A stretch of 64,000 nt of DNA. Source: an uncultured Verrucomicrobiota bacterium. GTDB lineage: Bacteria; Verrucomicrobiota; Verrucomicrobiia; Opitutales; Opitutaceae. Under the pieces are notes generated by a model. The model was not told the DNA's origin, ran no database searches, and saw only the letters and a list, made by a program, of their open reading frames with translations. The position numbers and the translations under genes were made by a program. Below are positions 18,573 to 28,982 of the stretch, one piece after another (position 1 is the stretch's first letter; every line of letters begins with the position of its first letter). Where the stretch lies: positions 1-64,000 of the forward strand of contig CAJXQX010000004.1 of NCBI GenBank assembly GCA_913058185.1. The letters run 5' to 3'.

Positions 18573-19487
18573 GTGCACAAAGCATCCCGTTCCGCTGTGC
18601 GTTTCTCCCTCCACCTTTTACTACCACTTGCGAGTAGCGTAGGCTACGTCGCCGGCGTGCTGCTCCTTAAGCGCAGCGCGGCCTTTGGCGTAGGCGTGTG
18701 GCGCACCACCTTCATCGCCAACCTGTGTCTCGCCATCTGCGTTGCACCGTTCTGGCTACTAGGTGGCGCCGGAGGAGGCATCTTTTGGCAACCACTGGTA
18801 ACCGCTTCGCTGTTCTTCATAGGTCAAGTGGCGACATTCATCGCCATCGATCGCGGAGACGTCTCAGTCGCGACTCCAGTTCTAGGCGCGAAAATCATCC
18901 TCGTGGCCTTGATCAGTGCCCTACTGCTTCCCGACCCCACTCCGTTGAAATGGTGGATCGCCGCGGCTCTCAGCACGGCCGCGATCATTCTACTCAATCG
19001 TCGCCCCAGCGGCACCGCTACCTCTATTCAAAACCGAAACATCGGCGCTACCATCATCGCCGCATTGGCCGCCGCCCTCGCCTTCGCCATCTGCGATGTG
19101 CTCGTGCAGAAATGGGCCCCGGGTTGGGGCGTTGGCCATTTTCTGCCCATCATGTTTGGCACGGTTGGCCTGCTCTCCTTCGGCCTAATTCCATTTTTCA
19201 GCGCCTCAGTTCGGCAAATCGAGCGCCCAGCCTGGCCCTGGCTCATCGGCGGTTCGGTGCTACTCGGCCTTCAAGCCGCCGCCGTCGGTATCGCAATCGG
19301 AGCCTTCGGCGACGCCACTGCCGTAAACATCGTCTATAGCTCACGCGGACTCTGGTCCGTCCTAGCCGTCTGGTGGATTGGTCACTGGTTCTACAACGAC
19401 GAACAAAAGCTCGGGCCCGCCGTCCTCCGACTACGACTTTGGGGAGCAGGGCTCATGCTCCTGGCCATCGCCCTAGTCCTCGTTTGA
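18573..19487 (+). CDS. DMT-superfamily (EamA-like) membrane transporter
   Basis: A 304-residue integral membrane protein with about ten hydrophobic segments arranged as two repeats of five, as in drug/metabolite transporters. Clear segments include LLLPLASSVGYVAGVLLL, TFIANLCLAICVAPFWLLG, IGQVATFIAI, IILVALISALLLP, AAALAFAICDVL and LMLLAIALVLV. The substrate cannot be predicted; relatives export amino acids or metabolites. I use the GTG at 18573 because no ATG gives a complete first helix, and the spacing to the preceding stop is 7 bp. A hairpin with a short T run follows at 19584-19605. Confidence 0.8.
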   Translation: MHKASRSAVRFSLHLLLPLASSVGYVAGVLLLKRSAAFGVGVWRTTFIANLCLAICVAPFWLLGGAGGGIFWQPLVTASLFFIGQVATFIAIDRGDVSVATPVLGAKIILVALISALLLPDPTPLKWWIAAALSTAAIILLNRRPSGTATSIQNRNIGATIIAALAAALAFAICDVLVQKWAPGWGVGHFLPIMFGTVGLLSFGLIPFFSASVRQIERPAWPWLIGGSVLLGLQAAAVGIAIGAFGDATAVNIVYSSRGLWSVLAVWWIGHWFYNDEQKLGPAVLRLRLWGAGLMLLAIALVLV

Positions 19488-19583
19488 GCCCATCAACCAA
19501 ACCCCGTGACTAAAACCACGCTCAACTTCCTGTCTCCTCGACATAAAGCAGCTACAGAGGGTCAGCCCCAAGTTGCCTAATCG

Positions 19584-19605
19584 GTATCCCGCCTTGCGGG
19601 ACTTT
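19584..19605 (+). terminator. Possible terminator after the DMT transporter gene
   Basis: TCCCGC-CTT-GCGGGA forms a 6-bp stem followed by CTTTTGGG. It lies about 100 bp after the transporter stop and 75 bp before recD2. The T run is short, so this is a weak call. Confidence 0.4.
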
Positions 19606-19679
19606 TGGGTTCATGTCATACCATTCACTTCGTTCATAGACGTGGTTAAAAAAACTCTCTCCCTTAACACCTCACAGCC

Positions 19680-21884
19680 ATGAGTGCCGAACAACTCACC
19701 GGTGTGCTCGAGCGCATCATTTTCTCGAACGAGGAAAATCACTATACCATCGCCGATTTTCGCGCGGGTGATGGTGCCGAAAAAACGACCATCGTCGGCA
19801 CGCTCCCAGGTGTGCAATGCGGCGAGACCCTGCACCTCCAGGGCGAATGGAGTCGTCACAGCCAACATGGGCCGCAGTTCAAGATCACTGATTTCAAATC
19901 GACGCTGCCCGCCACCGTCTACGGTATCCGCAAGTATCTCGGCAGTGGCCTCGTGCCCGGCATCGGCAAGGTCTACGCCAACAAGATCGTCGACGCATTT
20001 GGGACGGATACCTTCCGCACCCTCACCGAAGAAAGCGCCCGTCTGCGCAATGTGCCTGGGATCGGCAAAAAACGCGCCATGTCGATCAAGTCTGCTTGGG
20101 ACGATCAACGCGCATTCCGCGAGCTCTACATTTTTCTCCAGACCTACGGCGTAACCACCGGCCAATGCGTGAAGCTCAACAAAGCTTTCGGCGCTCAGGC
20201 CAAAACGGTGCTCACCACCGAACCCTATCGGGCTGCTCGTGAAATCGACGGCATCGGGTTTAAGACCGCCGACAAGATCGCCATCAACCTCGGCTTCGCC
20301 AACGATGCTCCGCCTCGACTCGATGCGGGACTTATCTATGCGATGGAAACACTGCAGGAGGAAGGCCACACCGCGATCCGTGAAGCCGATCTGATCGCTC
20401 ACGCCGCCGAGCTCCTCGAGACCACCACCGATCGACTTGAGACCCGAGTTGAGGCACTGCTCGAGCAACGCGCATTGGTGCGTCATTGGGCCGACGATTC
20501 CCCGGACCCATTGCCCGGGTCGGGATTCATCCAACTGCCCATTCTGGATCGCGCCGAACGCAAGATTGCCGCAGTCGTGAAACGCGTGACCGCCGTGCCG
20601 TCTGGCTTGCCGCCCATCAAAATCGACGCCGCCGTCGCATGGGCGCAGGACAAAGCCGACATCGAGTTCGCCGCCAAACAAGCCGAAGCCATCCGCACTT
20701 CCCTTGCCTCCAAGATGAGTATCCTCACCGGCGGACCAGGAACGGGTAAAACCACGATCTTGCGAGCGCTCGTCGATATCCTGCGCGCCAAGAAAGTGAA
20801 GCTGCACCTGGCCGCTCCGACGGGACGCGCCGCCCAACGACTGGCCGAAACCACCGGTGGTTTCGCCTCCACGATTCATCGCTTGCTCAAGTTCGACCCG
20901 GCTCGCGGTCACTTCACCACCAACGAGGATCACCCCCTCACGACCGATTACCTCGTCGTCGATGAAGCTTCGATGCTCGATACCAGGCTCGCGGCTGCCT
21001 TACTCCAAGCCGTGCCGGCCAAGGCCCACCTGTTGCTCGTCGGCGATACCGATCAATTACCTTCAGTCGGCGCCGGCAATGTGCTGCAGGATCTCATAGC
21101 CACCGGCGAAGTCCCAGTCACTCGCCTTGATGTAATTCACCGGCAAAAAGGCCAAAGCGGCATCGTCACCACGGCCCACGGCATCAATGAGGGTGACCCT
21201 TCGATGCCACCGTCACATCCGGACCTCGCGACGATTCCAGCTTGGAGCGACTTGAATTTCATTCCGGTGGAGAGTCAGGAAGACTGCGTGCGTCAAGTGG
21301 TGGAGCTTTGCCGCCAACACATCCCCCGAACCCACCGGTGGGTGAACCCACGCCAAGACATCCAAGTGCTCGCCCCCATGCACCGCGGCACTGCGGGGGT
21401 CGTAAACCTAAATGCCCGATTGCAAGAAGCGCTCAATCCAGGGCAGGCCGGCGTCAAATTCGCGGCAGGCGAATTCCGGCCGGGCGACAAAATCATCCAA
21501 CTGCGTAACAACTACGACAAAGGTCTCTTCAACGGCGATATCGGCACGGTCACCTCAGTGGATGTGAAAGCCAGCAAGCTAACTGCTGATTTCGACAAAG
21601 AGTCCCATGAGTTCGAGCGCAGCGAGTTCAATAATCTCGGCCTCGCCTACGCCATCAGTATCCACAAATCACAGGGCTCCGAATACCCCTTCGTGGTGAT
21701 CCCGCTCTTGAAGGCACATTTCATGATGCTGCAGCGCAACCTACTCTACACCGCCATCACCCGCGGAAAGAGAAAGGTTTATCTCGTTGGTGAACCAACA
21801 GCCTACGGTATGGCCGTGCGCAATCACGAAGCGAAAACGCGCAGCACCCATCTGAAGCAGAAAGTGGCGGCAGAGACGGTTTAA
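19680..21884 (+). CDS. recD2: RecD2-family ATP-dependent DNA helicase
   Basis: RecD2 is a 5'-3' SF1B helicase found in bacteria lacking RecBC and is linked to DNA repair and fork stability. The 734-residue protein begins with an OB-like N-terminal domain (about 1-75) and helix-hairpin-helix motifs (LVPGIGKVYANKI, NVPGIGKKRA, EIDGIGFKTADKIA). Helicase motif I is GGPGTGKTT (Lys357), then motif Ia APTGRAAQRL, motif II VVDEASM, motif III LVGDTDQLPSVGAGNVL, SH3-like region FNGDIGTV, motif V AYAISIHKSQGSEYP, and motif VI LLYTAITRGKRKV. The length and domain order are those of RecD2 rather than RecBCD-associated RecD. It is a single-gene unit flanked by long non-coding stretches. Identification is secure. 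Confidence 0.93.
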   Translation: MSAEQLTGVLERIIFSNEENHYTIADFRAGDGAEKTTIVGTLPGVQCGETLHLQGEWSRHSQHGPQFKITDFKSTLPATVYGIRKYLGSGLVPGIGKVYANKIVDAFGTDTFRTLTEESARLRNVPGIGKKRAMSIKSAWDDQRAFRELYIFLQTYGVTTGQCVKLNKAFGAQAKTVLTTEPYRAAREIDGIGFKTADKIAINLGFANDAPPRLDAGLIYAMETLQEEGHTAIREADLIAHAAELLETTTDRLETRVEALLEQRALVRHWADDSPDPLPGSGFIQLPILDRAERKIAAVVKRVTAVPSGLPPIKIDAAVAWAQDKADIEFAAKQAEAIRTSLASKMSILTGGPGTGKTTILRALVDILRAKKVKLHLAAPTGRAAQRLAETTGGFASTIHRLLKFDPARGHFTTNEDHPLTTDYLVVDEASMLDTRLAAALLQAVPAKAHLLLVGDTDQLPSVGAGNVLQDLIATGEVPVTRLDVIHRQKGQSGIVTTAHGINEGDPSMPPSHPDLATIPAWSDLNFIPVESQEDCVRQVVELCRQHIPRTHRWVNPRQDIQVLAPMHRGTAGVVNLNARLQEALNPGQAGVKFAAGEFRPGDKIIQLRNNYDKGLFNGDIGTVTSVDVKASKLTADFDKESHEFERSEFNNLGLAYAISIHKSQGSEYPFVVIPLLKAHFMMLQRNLLYTAITRGKRKVYLVGEPTAYGMAVRNHEAKTRSTHLKQKVAAETV

Positions 21885-22472
21885 GTTGGAGCCTCAACCG
21901 AAGCCCGCTGTCTCCCCAAAAAATAAGAAACCGGTATCACAGACTAATCTCCGCAATACCGGCTCTAGGGCCAGCTTGATTAACAAACTGGAAATTTTTG
22001 CAACCCCAACGTCGAGGGCGCGAACCTTCTGTGAACCACTGACAATCACTATGCCCAGATGTTGATTAATTTTTGATTAACGCTCGCTGGTTTTTGGTAA
22101 ATAGATCCCCAACGCGACCGACGTCGTGGCCTAATCTCCACAACGCCGGTCTGGGATGTGATCCACCACTCGTGGATCAACAAAGGGTTGAATTCAGCCG
22201 ACCGGTCATGCCCGGCTGCCCATCAAGTTTCTAAACAAACTCGGTTTGCTCGCTGTCTGACATAGGATGTAAAGACGCTTCTTCGCTCGGCGGTGTTTTA
22301 CGTCGGCCAAGGGGTTTTAAAAAGGGAGCATGGAATCGCTCACAGTCGCACCATACACGGTCTTCTTGGCAAAATCGCAACCTTTGGACAAACGGTGCTC
22401 CCTCCGGGACGAGCGGTAACGTCCCCTGCAGTTCTGACTTCAACCCGGGAGCATCTTGCCTAAGCTGCTGCC
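21885..22472. other. 588-bp non-coding stretch between recD2 and the ribokinase gene
   Basis: The stretch holds two imperfect direct repeats (about 21943-21970 and 22130-22155; common core TAATCTCC followed by CAA and CCGG). A small hairpin, GATCCAC-CACTC-GTGGATC, lies at 22160-22178, and two TTGATTAA words near 22062-22080. A minus-strand frame of 70 codons (22443-22231, TTG start) is open, but I cannot tell whether it is expressed. The rest shows nothing I can assign. Confidence 0.5.
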
Positions 22473-23426
22473 ATGCCTACTCCCCAAGTTGTTGTCGTTG
22501 GAAGCTACGTCGAAGACCTCTGCTTCTATTGTGAAAACTTTCCTCGCCCCGGCGAAACCCTCATGGCCACCTCCAAAACCGGCCCCGGAGGCAAGGGTTC
22601 CAACCAGGCCGTGGCCGCGGGCCGCGCCGGCGCTCCCACCCTCTATGTCGGTGCCATCGGCCACGACGCCTTCGGTCGTAACGCCAAGGCCTTCTACAAA
22701 TCCGAAGGTATTGCCGCGAAATGGGCGATGAAGACCACCCAACCCACCGGCTCCGCCGCTATCATGGTCAATGCTCAGGGCCAGAACGAGATCCTCGTCT
22801 GCCTAGCCGCCAACGCCCGGCTCAGCAAAGCAGATTTGCCCTCCAAGGCCCTGGGTGATGCTGAGATCGTTATCACTCAGCTCGAAGCCAACCTCACCGC
22901 CGCCGCTGAAGCCCTGCGTATCGGTCGGGCTGGCGCAGCGCTCACCATTCTCAACCCCGCGCCGATGAGGCCCGATTTCAAGCCGTCGATTCTCAAACAC
23001 GTCGATATCCTGATTCCTAACGAAACCGAATTCGTCGAGTTGACCAACCGCCTCGCCAAATCCGACGCCAAGCCTCTCACCGAAAAAGCGCTGCTCAAAC
23101 TCTCCCCGGCCAAGCTCCATCAACTCTGCAGCGCGTTCGGCGTGCCCGTCGTCATCATCACCCTCGGCCAACTTGGCTGCTTCATCTCGCGCGCCGACGG
23201 CTATCTCGAAGTTCCCGCATTCAAAGTTGAAGCCGTGGACACCACCGGAGCCGGTGACGCCTTCGTCGGTGGGTTTGCCGCTGGCCTACTCGCCAACGAC
23301 GGTGATCTCGCCGCGGCGGCCCGCCACGGCTGCGCCGTCGCCGGCCTCTCCGTCACCAAACCCGGCACGGCGCCCTCCATGCCCAAAGCCACGGCCGTGA
23401 AACGCTTCCTCAAAAAACACTCATGA
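22473..23426 (+). CDS. rbsK: Ribokinase-like PfkB-family sugar kinase
   Basis: A 317-residue PfkB-family kinase, closest in pattern to ribokinase, which phosphorylates D-ribose at O5. Motif 1 is the N-terminal GPGGKGSNQAVAAGRAG (Gly-rich sugar lid and binding loop). Motif 2 is VDTTGAGDAFVGGFAAGL with the anion hole and catalytic base Asp262. LNPAPM and ILIPNETEFVELT in the middle are also typical of RbsK. Members may instead use other pentoses or nucleosides, so the symbol is a best guess. The stop codon overlaps the start of a small membrane protein gene (ATGA, 23423-23426). No ribose transporter or regulator lies nearby. Confidence 0.85.
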   Translation: MPTPQVVVVGSYVEDLCFYCENFPRPGETLMATSKTGPGGKGSNQAVAAGRAGAPTLYVGAIGHDAFGRNAKAFYKSEGIAAKWAMKTTQPTGSAAIMVNAQGQNEILVCLAANARLSKADLPSKALGDAEIVITQLEANLTAAAEALRIGRAGAALTILNPAPMRPDFKPSILKHVDILIPNETEFVELTNRLAKSDAKPLTEKALLKLSPAKLHQLCSAFGVPVVIITLGQLGCFISRADGYLEVPAFKVEAVDTTGAGDAFVGGFAAGLLANDGDLAAAARHGCAVAGLSVTKPGTAPSMPKATAVKRFLKKHS

Positions 23427-23602
23427 TGATTTTGAAGCACTGGGCGACCCTGCTCATCCTCGGTCTCGTCTGCAACGGCCTCGGTATCTTTCTTCACCGC
23501 CGGGGCGCCGAAAACCCAGCCATCGCCCTCGTCGTGCTAGGCATCGTCAACGTGGCGGCTTCCATGTGGGTTCACCACAAGTCGACCAAGTCCCAAGGAT
23601 AA
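23423..23602 (+). CDS. Small membrane protein (59 aa) overlapping the ribokinase gene
   Basis: A short reading frame starts at the ATG that overlaps the rbsK stop by ATGA. The product begins MMILKHWATLLILGLVCNG and has two hydrophobic stretches, about residues 7-22 and 31-47 (NPAIALVVLGIVNVAASMW), separated by a charged turn (HRRGAE). The tail HHKSTKSQG is basic, which suggests a two-helix membrane hairpin with both ends in the cytoplasm. Translational coupling to rbsK supports expression. No family was recognised and no function is proposed. A second ATG directly follows the first. Confidence 0.6.
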   Translation: MMILKHWATLLILGLVCNGLGIFLHRRGAENPAIALVVLGIVNVAASMWVHHKSTKSQG

Positions 23603-23626
23603 AAGATTTCAACGGGAGTGACCAAT

Positions 23627-23671
23627 CCCAAAGAAATCGATCAACTGTGGTCGATTCATGAACCTTGGGAG
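23627..23671 (+). terminator. Two-part stem-loop after the ribokinase cluster
   Basis: TCCCAA at the left pairs with TTGGGA at the right, and an inner AATCGA pairs with TCGATT around a 10-base loop. The position, 25-70 bp after the last stop, suits a terminator or a stabilising 3' structure, although a U run is lacking. Confidence 0.4.
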
Positions 23672-23756
23672 GGGATGGTCTATTAGCAGAGTCATTCGGC
23701 GACTGGCACAATCTACGCGCCTCCCCCGACTCAATCGCCTTACTGGACTAAACGTA

Positions 23757-23824
23757 TGTCGGACATAAAGCCCGACCCACCTTATTTACCCGCCTTACCC
23801 GTGGGTCGGGCTTTGTGCCCGACA
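23757..23824. repeat. Inverted repeat pair of the GTCGGGC family, copy 1
   Basis: The left arm at 23757-23780 (TGTCGGACATAAAGCCCGAC plus CCAC) and the right arm at 23801-23824 (GTGG plus GTCGGGCTTTGTGCCCGACA) are near-perfect reverse complements, 20 bases apart. Each arm is itself partly palindromic. A second pair is at 30989-31064. The layout is that of a paired REP element (a REPIN-like unit). Confidence 0.65.
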
Positions 23825-23847
23825 TCCCCGCTACTCGCTAATAAAAA

Positions 23848-25113
<1,266 letters not shown>

Positions 25114-25150
25114 GTTCCCATCAGGCATTCCGTTTGACTGCGAACTCAAC

Positions 25151-25870
25151 ATGAGTTCATCCCCGCTACCTTTTGATCCCACCCAATTTCCTCGGATCGG
25201 AATCGTGAGCAGCTTCGACGAACTGGTGACCGCTCGGCTCGAGGGCGGGGTAAATGCCTTGTGCTGGCCGCGTGTGCTCGACGGAGATTTCGGCGAAGTC
25301 GAACGCAGCCTTCCCGCCATCGATGGCATCACCACGCTCGACGAGGAGGACCTCGGTGGACTCAACCTGAACCCGGCCGGTCAACGGGCGCGCGAACACC
25401 TCATCAACGACCAGCGCCTACTCACCGCTCGCGGATTGCAGCCATCACTGGACATCGTTCCTTCAGGTGAACCCGATCTTGGCGACAGTCCCGTGCGCAC
25501 GGACGTTGCGGATTGGCACGTCGATAGCGCCACCGTCAAAGCGGACACGTATTTGTGCACCTATTTCGGGGAGGCCACCGAAGGGGTCCTCAACGAAGAT
25601 ACCCTCGGTCAAGTCCATGTCCCGGGGACGCGAGCGAAGTTACTCCAACTCTACGGCGGAGCCGACGACGCCAACTTTCGATCGTATCTGGCCGAGCACT
25701 TTTACGACCTGCACTACGCCGCCAACTCCGAGGCCCGCATCTACTCCTTTGGCATCGGTCACCTCTGGCGTATCGCCACCCAGTATCCCGGCAGCCCCGT
25801 CCCGCCTTGCATCCATCGGGCGCCGACGACCGGCAGCGATCAGACTCGCCGCTTGCTCCTTATCAGCTAG
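25151..25870 (+). CDS. Hypothetical protein, possibly DUF1826-like
   Basis: A 239-residue, acidic, soluble protein with no signal peptide or membrane segment. The second half has WHVDSATVKADTYLCTYFGEATEGVL followed by CIHRAPTTGSDQTRRLLLIS at the C-terminus. A His-x-Asp followed by a distal His-Arg with an RLLL strand resembles DUF1826 proteins and, more loosely, iron/2-oxoglutarate oxygenase-like cores. I offer that only as a possibility. It starts 37 bp after the antiporter gene and ends 119 bp before a sulfatase gene, so it may share a transcript with the antiporter. Nothing in the neighbourhood fixes a function. Confidence 0.55.
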   Translation: MSSSPLPFDPTQFPRIGIVSSFDELVTARLEGGVNALCWPRVLDGDFGEVERSLPAIDGITTLDEEDLGGLNLNPAGQRAREHLINDQRLLTARGLQPSLDIVPSGEPDLGDSPVRTDVADWHVDSATVKADTYLCTYFGEATEGVLNEDTLGQVHVPGTRAKLLQLYGGADDANFRSYLAEHFYDLHYAANSEARIYSFGIGHLWRIATQYPGSPVPPCIHRAPTTGSDQTRRLLLIS

Positions 25871-25930
25871 CAAGCCGAAGTCCTTCCCGAGCGGTCCGGT
25901 AGAAATAGCATCAGCATTTGTCCGCAAATC

Positions 25931-25941
25931 AGTATACGGAT
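25931..25941 (+). promoter_or_regulatory. AGTATACGGAT box upstream of a sulfatase gene
   Basis: The 11-mer AGTATACGGAT lies 49 bp before the sulfatase start at 25990. The identical 11-mer lies at 60519-60529, next to the lactonase start. It could be a shared regulator site; the regulator is unknown. Confidence 0.3.
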
Positions 25942-25989
25942 GCCTTCGCGGTAGTGTAGAGTGTTTCACGATTCGCTATCCCTTACCCC

Positions 25990-27474
25990 ATGAAAATTAC
26001 CCCTAGCCTCATACTACTGTTTATGGCTGTGTCCGCCGGACTAGCCGCGGCAGCCTCTCCCCCCGCCAAACCCAACATCATTGTCATCTTCACCGATGAT
26101 CAGGGTTACAACGACTTGGGGTGTTTCGGCTCCCAGAAAATCAAGACGCCTCATCTCGATCAGATGGCGCGCGAGGGACTGATGCTCACTCACTTTTACG
26201 CCCAACCGGTCTGTGGGGTGTCCCGGGCTTCATTGATGACCGGCTCGTATCCCATCCGCGTCGGCGAGCCCGACAATATGAAGCGGCTCCACACCGTATT
26301 GCATCCCGAGGAGATCACCATGGCCGAGATGCTCAAAGATGCCGGTTACGCCACCGCGCTCATCGGCAAATGGCACCTCGCCGGCAATCCGCGCAAACCC
26401 AATAATGACTTCGATCCCGCCCTCATGCCCAACGCCCAGGGTTTCGATTACTTCTATGGCACTCCCCGCTTCAACGGCTTCACGGTTTATGTCGAGGACA
26501 CCCCGGTTCGCAGCCGACTCCTGCGCAACGAAGAGGTGATCGTCGAAGCTGTCCAGAGTTGGGACCACATCACCCAGGACTACACCCGCGAAGCCTTGCA
26601 ATGGATCGAGCAGAACCAATCCGAGCCGTTCTTCCTCTACCTCGCCCACAACTTACCGCACGTCCCCGTTGGCGCTTCGGAAAACTTCAAAGGTAAATCC
26701 GACTACGGTCCCTACGGGGATACGATCGAAGAGATCGATTGGTCGAGTGGAGAGATTTTTGCGAAGCTCAAAGAGCTCGGCCTCGACGAAAACACTCTCG
26801 TCATCTTCACCTCCGACAACGGTCCTTGGATCGAACCCACGCATGCACCCATGGGCTCCAAACGTGACGGCGAGCCTTTCATCCCCCTCGATCACTCCGG
26901 CAGCGCACTTCCCCTCAAAGGCTGGAAGATGAGCGCATGGGAGGGCGGCTCGCGCGTGCCGTTTATTGCCCGTTGGCCGGGGCAAATCCCCGCCGGTCGC
27001 CAATCCGCCGAACTGCTCTCGACCATGGATCTGCTGCCCACCTTTGCCCACCTCTCCGGCGCAAAACTACCGACGTGGGAAATCGATGGCCACGATGCCT
27101 CCGCCTTCCTCCGCGGTGAAACTGCCACCAGTCCCCGCGAGGACTATTTCTACTACGCCGGCTGCATGCTCACCGGGGTTCGCGCCGGAAAATGGAAACT
27201 CGTGCTCCCCCGTGAGGGCAATCCCGCCGGCACAGGTTGGTGGGGCCGTCTAATCGAGCAGATTCCGGAAACCCTACTCTTCGACCTCGATCAGGATCCC
27301 GCCGAAGCCAGCAACCTGGCCAACGTCCACTCCGACATCGTGCAGTCCCTGCTGCAACGCATCGACGCCGCTCGCGAGGAACTGGGTGATCTCGAAAATA
27401 CCGGAAACGGTGTCCGCTTTTTCGACGAGGGCCCCCGCCGTCTACAGGTGCCTCTTCCCTCTCCAAAATCATGA
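25990..27474 (+). CDS. Secreted sulfatase (formylglycine-dependent), CGVSR active site
   Basis: Sulfatases of this family cleave sulfate esters with a Ca2+ ion and a formylglycine made from an active-site Cys. Residues 1-24 form a signal peptide, followed by NIIVIFTDDQGYND with the metal-binding Asp pair. The formylglycine site is Cys75 in CGVSRASLMTG; position 3 is Val where Pro or Ala is usual. Further family blocks are GKWHL, LPHVP and FTSDNGPW, then EGGSRVPFIARWPG. At 494 residues the length is normal. It overlaps the next sulfatase gene by ATGA (27471-27474), so the two are translationally coupled. The substrate is probably a sulfated sugar or arylsulfate and cannot be named from sequence alone. 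Confidence 0.9.
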   Translation: MKITPSLILLFMAVSAGLAAAASPPAKPNIIVIFTDDQGYNDLGCFGSQKIKTPHLDQMAREGLMLTHFYAQPVCGVSRASLMTGSYPIRVGEPDNMKRLHTVLHPEEITMAEMLKDAGYATALIGKWHLAGNPRKPNNDFDPALMPNAQGFDYFYGTPRFNGFTVYVEDTPVRSRLLRNEEVIVEAVQSWDHITQDYTREALQWIEQNQSEPFFLYLAHNLPHVPVGASENFKGKSDYGPYGDTIEEIDWSSGEIFAKLKELGLDENTLVIFTSDNGPWIEPTHAPMGSKRDGEPFIPLDHSGSALPLKGWKMSAWEGGSRVPFIARWPGQIPAGRQSAELLSTMDLLPTFAHLSGAKLPTWEIDGHDASAFLRGETATSPREDYFYYAGCMLTGVRAGKWKLVLPREGNPAGTGWWGRLIEQIPETLLFDLDQDPAEASNLANVHSDIVQSLLQRIDAAREELGDLENTGNGVRFFDEGPRRLQVPLPSPKS

Positions 27475-28925
27475 ATCGAACCCGATTCACCCTCGCATCG
27501 CTGGTCCTGATTTTTGTCGGTGTCATTCTCAGTCTGACCGCCGCGGAATCGACCGATCGTCCGCCCAACTTCATTATCATCTTCATCGATGATATGGGTT
27601 ACGCCGACATCGGCCCGTTCGGTTCTACGCTCAATCGCACGCCGCATCTAGATCGACTCGCCAAGGGCGGCATGCGCCTCACCAGTTTCTACGCCGCCGC
27701 CCTCTGCACCCCGTCACGTGCCGCGCTCCTGACCGGCAGTTACCCGAAACGCATCGGGCTCATGACCGGCTCATTCCACCCCGTTATCATGCCCGGCGAT
27801 GAACACGGACTAAACCCCGACGAGGTCACCATCGCTGAAATCCTTAAGACTCAGAACTACGCCACCGCCTGCATCGGTAAGTGGCACCTTGGTGATCAAC
27901 CCGATTTCCTCCCCACCAATCACGGATTCGATGAGTATTATGGCATTCCCTATTCAAACGACATGTATCCCGGGAACAACGCGAAGGGCTGGAACTTCCC
28001 GCCCCTCCCTCTCCTGCGGGACACCGAGGTCATCGGCGAACTCACGGATCAATCCACCATCACCGCCGACCTCACTCGAGAAGCACTAAGGTTCATTCGC
28101 CAAAACAAGAGCCAACCCTTCTTTCTCTACCTACCCCATGTCATGGTCCACGTGCCGCTCCAAGCCGGTGAGCCTTTTAAGGACCAAAGCGCCAACGGCA
28201 TTCTCGGCGATGCGATCGAAGAACTCGACGAGTCCGTGGGTCAAATCATGGCAACACTTCAACAGCTCGATTTGGACGATAATACTCTCGTTATATTCAC
28301 GTCTGACAACGGCCCTGCTCGCGGTATCGCCACGCCCCTCCGCGGCAGAAAAGGCAGCACGTATGAGGGCGGTGTGCGGGTGCCCACTATCGTCCATTGG
28401 CCTGGCAGAATCCCCGCGGGAAGCAGCTCAGATGAGATCACTTCGACCATGGATTTACTTCCGACCCTGGCCCGCCTCGCCAATTCGAAAGCTCCCACCG
28501 ATCGCATCCTCGATGGTCATGACATCTGGCCGATTCTGAGTGCTGCGCCCAACGCTAGGACCCAGCACGACGCGTTCTACTATTACCGTAAGGAGGAGCT
28601 AGAGGCAGTGCGCAGCGGGCCTTGGAAACTCCACCTGAAGGCGGACAATGGCCAACCGGCGCTCTACAACCTTTCCGCCGATATATCCGAAACCACCAAC
28701 CTCATTAACCAACACCCCAATGTGGCAACTCGTCTCGAAACGCTACTCGATCAGGCGCGAACCGACATCGGCGATGGCGTCACGCACCCGGGAGCCAACG
28801 TCCGCCCGGTTGGCTACTGGCACAACCCGAGGGCCCTCCTCGCCCGCCCCGACGGCAAACCACTCAACCGCGGAACCTATAAATACATCCCCGAAAAGTG
28901 GACCGAACGGAAGCGGGTAAATTGA
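27471..28925 (+). CDS. Secreted sulfatase, CTPSR active site
   Basis: The second of a coupled sulfatase pair (484 residues). A signal peptide ending near residue 25 is followed by FIIIFIDDMGYADIGPFGS (metal-binding Asp pair). The canonical formylglycine site is Cys79 in CTPSRAALLTGSYPKR. GKWHLGDQPDFLPTNHGFDEYYGIPYSNDM, FLYLPHVMVHVPL and VIFTSDNGPARG complete the catalytic set, and EGGVRVPTIVHWPG marks the C-terminal half. The GIPYSND block resembles arylsulfatase A/N-acetylgalactosamine sulfatase-like enzymes. It follows the first sulfatase with a 4-nt overlap and is followed by a palindrome and a good terminator at 28983-29000. The two therefore form their own unit, separate from the large minus-strand sulfatase operon. 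Confidence 0.92.
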   Translation: MNRTRFTLASLVLIFVGVILSLTAAESTDRPPNFIIIFIDDMGYADIGPFGSTLNRTPHLDRLAKGGMRLTSFYAAALCTPSRAALLTGSYPKRIGLMTGSFHPVIMPGDEHGLNPDEVTIAEILKTQNYATACIGKWHLGDQPDFLPTNHGFDEYYGIPYSNDMYPGNNAKGWNFPPLPLLRDTEVIGELTDQSTITADLTREALRFIRQNKSQPFFLYLPHVMVHVPLQAGEPFKDQSANGILGDAIEELDESVGQIMATLQQLDLDDNTLVIFTSDNGPARGIATPLRGRKGSTYEGGVRVPTIVHWPGRIPAGSSSDEITSTMDLLPTLARLANSKAPTDRILDGHDIWPILSAAPNARTQHDAFYYYRKEELEAVRSGPWKLHLKADNGQPALYNLSADISETTNLINQHPNVATRLETLLDQARTDIGDGVTHPGANVRPVGYWHNPRALLARPDGKPLNRGTYKYIPEKWTERKRVN

Positions 28926-28952
28926 AGCCTCGTTCTATTTCACTATCCTGCG

Positions 28953-28977
28953 GTTCGTAACCATTATGGTTACGAAC
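28953..28977. repeat. GTAACC palindrome, copy 3
   Basis: A perfect palindrome, GTTCGTAACCA-TTA-TGGTTACGAAC, 28 bp after the sulfatase pair. The central 17 bases are identical to the copy at 10680-10696, although the surrounding genes are unrelated. Confidence 0.65.
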
Positions 28978-28982
28978 TGACC

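Noticed and set aside
19611-20933. 440-codon minus-strand open frame opposite recD2
   Set aside because: recD2 has all helicase motifs on the plus strand; the opposite frame has no recognisable motif and no plausible start context.
22231-22443. 70-codon minus-strand open frame as a firm gene
   Set aside because: TTG start, no ribosome site, no recognised family; kept only as a remark in the intergenic entry.
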